Positions 58,428 to 64,000 of a DNA stretch of 64,000 bases are shown in pieces. Made by a program: the position numbers and the translations under genes. Location: NCBI GenBank assembly GCA_022559845.1, contig CM040128.1, positions 222,193,643 through 222,257,642 of the forward strand. The letters run 5' to 3'. Position 1 is the stretch's first letter. Every line of letters starts with the position of its first letter. The DNA is from Amorphophallus konjac. Its lineage: Eukaryota > Streptophyta > Magnoliopsida > Alismatales > Araceae. The notes under the pieces are model-generated. The model had not been told where the DNA came from. It ran no database searches and was given only the letters and a program-made list of their open reading frames with translations.

Positions 58428-61400
58428 CTAAGGGTAGTATTTCTTAAGATAAAGCCCATTCCAAGGGTGGGATAACTCGGTCCCTTCGGCGTTGACTAGC
58501 TTGTAGGCGTTGCCAGGGTACACGGCTTGAATTACAAATGGTCCTTCCCAATTGGGTTGGAGCTTAGAACGCGGCCCTCCAGGTTTGACAAAAATTCTTT
58601 TTACGACCATCTCACCGACTTTGAATTTTCTCTCAACGACTTTCTTTTGGTAAAAGCGAGCGAGTCTATTTTGATACACACGCGCGTGTTCGGCGGCGGC
58701 CAGCCGCTTCTCATCCAAAAGTTCCAACTGGGCGAGGAGTGAATTACGACGATCGTCGAGGGGAAATTCCTCATCCAATTGTACCCTGAGAGAAGGGATC
58801 AGAGTCTCGTACGGGACTACCGCTTCCATACCATAAGTGAGGGCAAATGGAGTCTGCCCGGTGGGGGTACGGATTGAGGTGCGATAGGCCCATAGGGCTT
58901 CGATAAGCTTTTCTGGCCAGTCTGAAAACTTACTAGACTCGCAGGTTTTTTTGATGATTTTGAGCAATGTTTTATTGGTGGCCTCCGCTTGACCGTTACC
59001 TTGTGGGTAATAAGGCGATGAATGATGCAATGCAATTCCGTACCTTTTGCAGAGGTCCTGTAGGTCCTGAGAAATGAATTGTGGCCCATTGTCGGTGACG
59101 ATCGTGCTTGGGACGCCGAATCTGGCGAGAATGTTCTTCATGATGAACTTGCAGACTGTTGACGCCTTGATTTCCGCGTAAGCTTCGGCTTCGGCCCATT
59201 TGGTGAAGTATTCCGTCGCAGTAAGGATGAAAGATTTCTGCTTGGTGAGGGAATTGGGATCACCTAGGGGACCAATGATGTCGAATGCCCACATGGAGAA
59301 AGGCCACGGGGAGGATATTGGATGAAGTGAGGAAGATGGTGAATGGATTTTATCGGCGTGAAGTTGACACTTGACACACCTACGGACATAGACAGCACAA
59401 TCCTCTTCCATGGTGGGCCAATAAAAGCCTTGACGAATGATCTTCTTGGCGAGCATCTGACTATTCACGTGGCCACCGCACACACCCGAGTGCGTCTCTT
59501 CTACACATTTCCAAACCTCATCGTCATCAAGACATCTTAACAGAATACCACTAAGGCTCCTTCTATAGAGTAGACCTCCAACCAATGTATATTTCTGAGC
59601 CACCCTTCTTATGGCTTTCTTGTCCTCTGCGGTGGCCCCTTCAGGATAAGACTGATCTTGGCAATATTTGACAATTTCATAGAACCATGGTTTCTCTTCA
59701 TCAGCCAGTTCTTCTTCGGCCTCTGCCAACATGAGCTCCCTCTTCTCAAGGATATCTTCCTGCAGGATCTTCCTTGCTATCCTGTCTTTGATGTTTACGT
59801 AGGAAGCATCATCGACTGCAGGGGCGTGAAGTTTGTAGATGGAAATGGACTTAAACCATCTTCCTAGAGGGAACCTTATGGATGATGCCAATGAGGCGAG
59901 GGCATCGGCGAGAATATTCTGATGACGAGGGATATGAACAAAGATCAGTTTTGTGAACAGTTTGGCAAAGGCAGCAGTGAGTTCTTGGTATGGCTTGAGT
60001 TTGGGATCGCGAGTGCGATACTTAGTGAGTACCTGGCGAAGGATGAGTTGACTATCACCTACGACTCGCAACTCAGTGATACGAAAAGAATGAGCGAGTC
60101 CTAGGCCAGCTAGAAGAGCTTCATATTCGGCTATATTGTTGGTGACTGGAAATTTGAGCTGGTATGCCAATGGGAATGTGAGGCCTTCCGGCGACAGGAG
60201 GGCGATGCCGATTCCTCTCCCTTGAGAATTCAGAGCTCCATCAAAATATAGCGTCCACATTGGCTCATCTGATTGGTTGATGGACATTAGTTCCTCATCT
60301 GGAAACTCTGATTGGACGGGATCGAACTTGGGAAGAGGATGGTGAGCGAGATGCTCGGCTATGGCATAACCTTTAATCGCCTTTTGCTGGATGTAGGTGA
60401 TGTCGAACTGAGAGAGAAAACTTTGCCAGCGTGCTAGCCTATCCGTAAGGACGGCTTTCTCCAGAAGGAATTTGATAGGATTCATTCGAGCAATCAAGTG
60501 GACTTCGTGAGCCAAGAAGTAGTGCTTCAATTTCTGCACTACCCAAACGAGGGCAGCACAGGTTTTCTCCATGCCGGTGTACTTCTGCTCACAGGGATTG
60601 AGAAGTTTGGACAAGTAATAGGTTGCCCGTTCCTTGCCTTCTTCATCAGCTTGTGCGAGGACGGCTCCCACGGAGTCATCCAAGACTGAGATGTAAAGGA
60701 TCAGAGGTTTTTCTGGTTTAGGTGGAATGAGAACGGGTGGACTAGCCAGATATTCCTTCAAACCTTCAAAAGCTTTCTGACATTTAGAATTCCAGTGGAA
60801 TTCTACTCCTGGCTTGGTCAACTCGTAGAGAGGTCTACACCTTTGTGAATGTTGAGACACAAACCGACGAATAAACTGCAGCCTGCCGATTAAACCTCGG
60901 ACTTCCCTCAAATTCTTGGGAGGCGGCATATCCCTGATAGCCTTGGCTTTGTCGGGATCTATCTCGATCCCTCTTTTACTCACAATGAACCCCAGCAATT
61001 TACCTGACGACACACCAAACACACATTTTTTCGGGTTCATTTTCAATTGGAATTCTCTTGACCTTTGCAAGACCTTAGCCAAAACTTCTGGATGTTCCAT
61101 CCTGGTCCTTGATTTCACCAATAAGTCATCCACATATACTTCCAGATATATGTGCATCATGTCATGAAATATGGCCATCATTGCTCTTTGGTAAGTAGCT
61201 CCAGCATTCTTTAACCCAAACGGCATGACCACGTAACAATATGTTCCCCAAGGGGTAGTGAATGACGTCTTTTCCTGATCCTCTTCTGCCAAACGAATTT
61301 GATTGTATCCTGAAAATCCATCCATGAAAGAGAGGGTTTCAAAACCTGCCGTGTTATCAATTAACACATCAATGTGAGGTAAGGGAAAATCATCCTTTGG

Positions 61401-64000
61401 ACACGCGCGGTTAAGGTCCCGGAAGTCGATGCAAATCCTGACTTTCCCATCTTTCTTCATGACCGGGACAATGTTCGCCACCCATTGAGGATAAAGAACG
61501 ACTCTAATGAACCTGGCTTTGTGGAGCTTATCGACCTCTTCTTTCATTTTCAAAGCCATCTGAGGGTGGAAACGCCTTAACCTTTGTTTTACCGAGATGG
61601 ACCCTGGTTTTAGGGTTAAACGGTGTTCGACCAAGGTTGAATCCAAACCCGGCATATCCTCGTAGCTCCATGCAAACGTGTCCTTATATTCCTTGAGGAC
61701 CTCAATTAATGCCTCTTCTTCAGAGGGTGGTAGGTTGTCACTTATGAGGATGATCCTAGGGTCTTCCTCAGTCCCCAAGTTGACTTCTTTGGTGGATTCT
61801 TCTACGGCGGTTGACGGCTCGTCGAATCTCCTCATTCCGCTAGCGTATGCGCCCGCCGCATCCTCATATTCCTCACCCTCATCTTCAGTGGGGCATTCTT
61901 CATTCGTGATCTCGTAGACTCCATACCCTTCATCAGATGCACAGTCGCCCTCGTATTCTATTTCGGGTAGCTGGATGGGATTTTCTAACAACTGGGGGAT
62001 GGCAAGAAGGGCCTGACACCTGGCGGCCAAATCCAGAAGGAATCGACGAGGGATCTGCCTACCCTTGGATTTCTTCCTAGGTACTACCCTTGGCCTATCA
62101 TTCCTAGATTGACTGACAATATTTACAGACGAAGAGGAAGATGAGGAGGATGGTGTAGAATGTACAGGAGAAGACCCCTCAGAGGAGGGGTAGAAAAGGT
62201 CGCTCATCGGACCTTGGACGGGTGGTCCGCAAGGCGGTACGCACCCGTGGGAGATGTAGGAGGTTTCCTCAACGAAGATGTGTTGTTGGAGAGTTTGAAA
62301 ATTGACGTTTTTTTTTTCGTTTTCATTTTTAATGACAAAGCAGTGAAAAGAGATTGGAGGAGAGAGGAAAGTGGTTATGGCTAGAGGATTGTGGGGCTCG
62401 TAGAGCAGATCATGGTTGAAGACCTGGCGCGGGTTGAAAAGCCCGCGTAGGTATGTAAGCAAAGAAGGGGACCTGGGAAGATCATCAGACAATTGTCTGG
62501 CCCAGGAAGAAGATATCAGCAAAGGCTGAGACGAGTGGATGGAGAGGATGGCGGCTAATGAGCCGTCGACGGCAATGTTGAGGACGGATGAAGATCCGTT
62601 GATGACAGAGTCCTTCTGGCGAGGATGAGGATAGTTTGGAACCTTGGCAAGAGTGGTAATATTCTCTGGTATTTCGGAGATCAATGGTGGTCTTTCAAGC
62701 TGTGGAGATGAGAACATCCTTTCCAGTGCAACGGAAATGTCCCATATATCGAACCATTTGTCCCACTCGCATTCCGGATCTTTGATCTTGCCTCTTTTGG
62801 TGATCCTCGGACATTTTTCAGCAAAATATACAGCATGTGATTCCCCATATGCTTCTCGTGGGTGATCTCCCATCTGAACAACGGGTCCTCTGTTGAAGTG
62901 GTTTGATAGAGTCCACGTGAGGGGCTTCCAATCCGCCTTGAATGGTCCTTTGAAGCCTAGGCCAAACCTGCGGTTCGGCCTAATTTCCTTTGGCGGTTTG
63001 AGCATTCCCTGTAACTGTGCGCCCAGCCCTTTTCCTTGTCGATAGCCGATGTTCCTCATAATCTCCCAACCTTTGGAGTGAAAAGGGAGACACGATGTTG
63101 TGGTTGCCCTGACCGGCTCTTTTGGTGCTAGTGGCATGCGAGATGGATCACGCACGTCCAGCAGTGACAATATGGGCCGATGAGACGGCCAAACAGAGGG
63201 CAGAGAGGTGTTGATAGCATCCACTGTGTGAAGGACAGGTGTACTGACCACTTTAATAATTCTCCCGTTGTAAGGAAACTTCAGGCACTGATGGTTGGTG
63301 GAAGGCACAGCGTCCATGGCTTCAATGTAAGGACGACCCAGTATGGCCTTGAATGTGGGGTCCATGTCGAGGACATGGAATTCCGTGGGAATTGCCATGG
63401 GGCCTAGTTCTGCCTTCAGAATAATCATCCCCTGCGGCGGCCTTTTGCTATTGTCATAGGCCGTGACCGTGATCGAGGAAGGTCTTATTTGTTCCTCGTC
63501 AACCCCACACAACTGAAGAGTGCTCATGGAGATCACATTTATGGACGCACCCGTGTCGACAAGACACGGGTTTATGGATACCCCATTAATTTTTATTGAA
63601 ATGCACAATGCATATTTCCGAGATTCCTTGGGAGCGAGCTCGTAGTTGTGAAACATGATGACTGGTTGTGTGTCTGTTGGGGTTAGGACGGTCGAAATCT
63701 TCTCCACGGGGAGGTCTTCATTAACCATGACCTTTTGAAGATATTCCATCAAGGCCGTCTGGTGGGATGTGGATCTTTGAAGTAGCTCTAGGATGGAGAT
63801 CCGGGCAGGCGTCTTGTCCAAGTGTTTCAGTAGATCATACTGTGTTCCAGGGATAGCTCTTTCTGGTTGTTCTGCATCATCCTTCTCTGGCTGAGATTGC
63901 TCGGGATTCTGACTGTTGTGGGGGAAAACCCTGTGGAAAATCCTTCCACTCCGGAGCACCATTGCCTGCGGCTTTTGTACCTCTGTGGGGGTAGCAGTGG
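58428..64000 (-). CDS. Ogre/Tat-type polyprotein, intact in the window and open at the edge
   Basis: A single uninterrupted frame ends at the TAG at 58428-58430. A Met at 63962 gives 1844 residues, but the frame stays open to 64000, so the true start (or a spliced gag part) lies outside. Order from that Met: aspartic protease (CLVDTGASINVIS, about 135), G-patch-like segment (GYRQGKGLGAQ, about 306), RT (YVDDLLVKS, about 940), RNase H (about 1085-1210), archaeal-like RNase H (LYFDGALNSQGRGIGIALL, about 1235), integrase zinc region (about 1490-1530) and core (TDNGPQFIS, about 1623), ending NWEGPFVIQ and KKYYP. The double RNase H and G-patch fit Ogre/Tat. The intact frame suggests a recent copy. 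Confidence 0.9.
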   Translation of the reverse strand, partial: TATPTEVQKPQAMVLRSGRIFHRVFPHNSQNPEQSQPEKDDAEQPERAIPGTQYDLLKHLDKTPARISILELLQRSTSHQTALMEYLQKVMVNEDLPVEKISTVLTPTDTQPVIMFHNYELAPKESRKYALCISIKINGVSINPCLVDTGASINVISMSTLQLCGVDEEQIRPSSITVTAYDNSKRPPQGMIILKAELGPMAIPTEFHVLDMDPTFKAILGRPYIEAMDAVPSTNHQCLKFPYNGRIIKVVSTPVLHTVDAINTSLPSVWPSHRPILSLLDVRDPSRMPLAPKEPVRATTTSCLPFHSKGWEIMRNIGYRQGKGLGAQLQGMLKPPKEIRPNRRFGLGFKGPFKADWKPLTWTLSNHFNRGPVVQMGDHPREAYGESHAVYFAEKCPRITKRGKIKDPECEWDKWFDIWDISVALERMFSSPQLERPPLISEIPENITTLAKVPNYPHPRQKDSVINGSSSVLNIAVDGSLAAILSIHSSQPLLISSSWARQLSDDLPRSPSLLTYLRGLFNPRQVFNHDLLYEPHNPLAITTFLSPPISFHCFVIKNENEKKNVNFQTLQQHIFVEETSYISHGCVPPCGPPVQGPMSDLFYPSSEGSSPVHSTPSSSSSSSSVNIVSQSRNDRPRVVPRKKSKGRQIPRRFLLDLAARCQALLAIPQLLENPIQLPEIEYEGDCASDEGYGVYEITNEECPTEDEGEEYEDAAGAYASGMRRFDEPSTAVEESTKEVNLGTEEDPRIILISDNLPPSEEEALIEVLKEYKDTFAWSYEDMPGLDSTLVEHRLTLKPGSISVKQRLRRFHPQMALKMKEEVDKLHKARFIRVVLYPQWVANIVPVMKKDGKVRICIDFRDLNRACPKDDFPLPHIDVLIDNTAGFETLSFMDGFSGYNQIRLAEEDQEKTSFTTPWGTYCYVVMPFGLKNAGATYQRAMMAIFHDMMHIYLEVYVDDLLVKSRTRMEHPEVLAKVLQRSREFQLKMNPKKCVFGVSSGKLLGFIVSKRGIEIDPDKAKAIRDMPPPKNLREVRGLIGRLQFIRRFVSQHSQRCRPLYELTKPGVEFHWNSKCQKAFEGLKEYLASPPVLIPPKPEKPLILYISVLDDSVGAVLAQADEEGKERATYYLSKLLNPCEQKYTGMEKTCAALVWVVQKLKHYFLAHEVHLIARMNPIKFLLEKAVLTDRLARWQSFLSQFDITYIQQKAIKGYAIAEHLAHHPLPKFDPVQSEFPDEELMSINQSDEPMWTLYFDGALNSQGRGIGIALLSPEGLTFPLAYQLKFPVTNNIAEYEALLAGLGLAHSFRITELRVVGDSQLILRQVLTKYRTRDPKLKPYQELTAAFAKLFTKLIFVHIPRHQNILADALASLASSIRFPLGRWFKSISIYKLHAPAVDDASYVNIKDRIARKILQEDILEKRELMLAEAEEELADEEKPWFYEIVKYCQDQSYPEGATAEDKKAIRRVAQKYTLVGGLLYRRSLSGILLRCLDDDEVWKCVEETHSGVCGGHVNSQMLAKKIIRQGFYWPTMEEDCAVYVRRCVKCQLHADKIHSPSSSLHPISSPWPFSMWAFDIIGPLGDPNSLTKQKSFILTATEYFTKWAEAEAYAEIKASTVCKFIMKNILARFGVPSTIVTDNGPQFISQDLQDLCKRYGIALHHSSPYYPQGNGQAEATNKTLLKIIKKTCESSKFSDWPEKLIEALWAYRTSIRTPTGQTPFALTYGMEAVVPYETLIPSLRVQLDEEFPLDDRRNSLLAQLELLDEKRLAAAEHARVYQNRLARFYQKKVVERKFKVGEMVVKRIFVKPGGPRSKLQPNWEGPFVIQAVYPGNAYKLVNAEGTELSHPWNGLYLKKYYP

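Larger units (their letters stand above)
44180..64000 (-). mobile_element. Large Tat/Ogre-like element with antisense PMD genes (partial)
   Basis: Read on the minus strand from the right: a polyprotein (58428 to beyond 64000), a 1.8-kb spacer, a block carrying four genes on the opposite strand (46837-56648), a polypurine tract at 45668 and an LTR to about 44180. The 5' LTR and gag start lie outside the window. The claim that this is one element rests on three points: pol, antisense cargo and LTR in the order known for Tat elements such as element 1; the same GGCGTCCAGG palindromes in the LTR and in two of the antisense genes; and the matching LTR layout with family A. An alternative is that pol ends its own element at a purine tract at 57786 and the PMD block is separate. 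Confidence 0.5.

Overview
This is a stretch of plant nuclear DNA made almost entirely of transposable elements. No host housekeeping gene, tRNA, rRNA or CRISPR array was found. The evidence for an angiosperm is the set of plant-specific Ty3/gypsy lineages (Tekay-type chromoviruses and Tat/Ogre-type elements with two RNase H domains), plant mobile domain (PMD) genes, a TAA-flanked MITE and plant-type splice sites. The species cannot be told from the sequence.

Layout. 1-1055: part of a minus-strand LTR. 1056-3780: the 3' internal end and LTR of a Tat/Ogre-like element (family A), followed to 7142 by non-coding DNA with a (TA)n tract. 7143-39993: a Tekay chromovirus (element 2) carrying two nested insertions. 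One is a minus-strand Tat element (element 1, 9196-20494) inside its 5' LTR, with target duplication GGTTC. The other is a second Tekay chromovirus (element 3, 28823-39928) inside its 3' LTR, with target duplication GATTG. All three polyproteins are broken. 39994-44130: non-coding DNA with several tandem and hairpin arrays and a 169-bp MITE. 44180-64000: what looks like one very large minus-strand Tat/Ogre-type element. It has its LTR at about 44180-45667, an intact polyprotein reading frame at 58428-64000 that runs off the window, and between them four plus-strand (antisense) spliced genes.

The four antisense genes are a DUF7745-like gene (46837-48245), a full PMD coiled-coil gene (PMD1, 48824-51935), a shortened relative that has lost the PMD domain (PMD3, 52299-53583) and a second full PMD gene (PMD2, 54169-56648). 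All exons keep frame with phase-0 introns, and most genes have their own TATA box.

The most striking signal is that most LTRs and arrays here carry many copies of a short palindrome, different in each family, concentrated upstream of or around the LTR promoter. In the large element the same palindrome (arms like GGAGGCGTCCAGG) is in the LTR, in the promoters of PMD1 and PMD3, and inside their first introns. This suggests a self-recognition system in which an element-encoded protein binds its own element's palindromes, comparable in logic to VANC anti-silencing proteins. That last step is inference.
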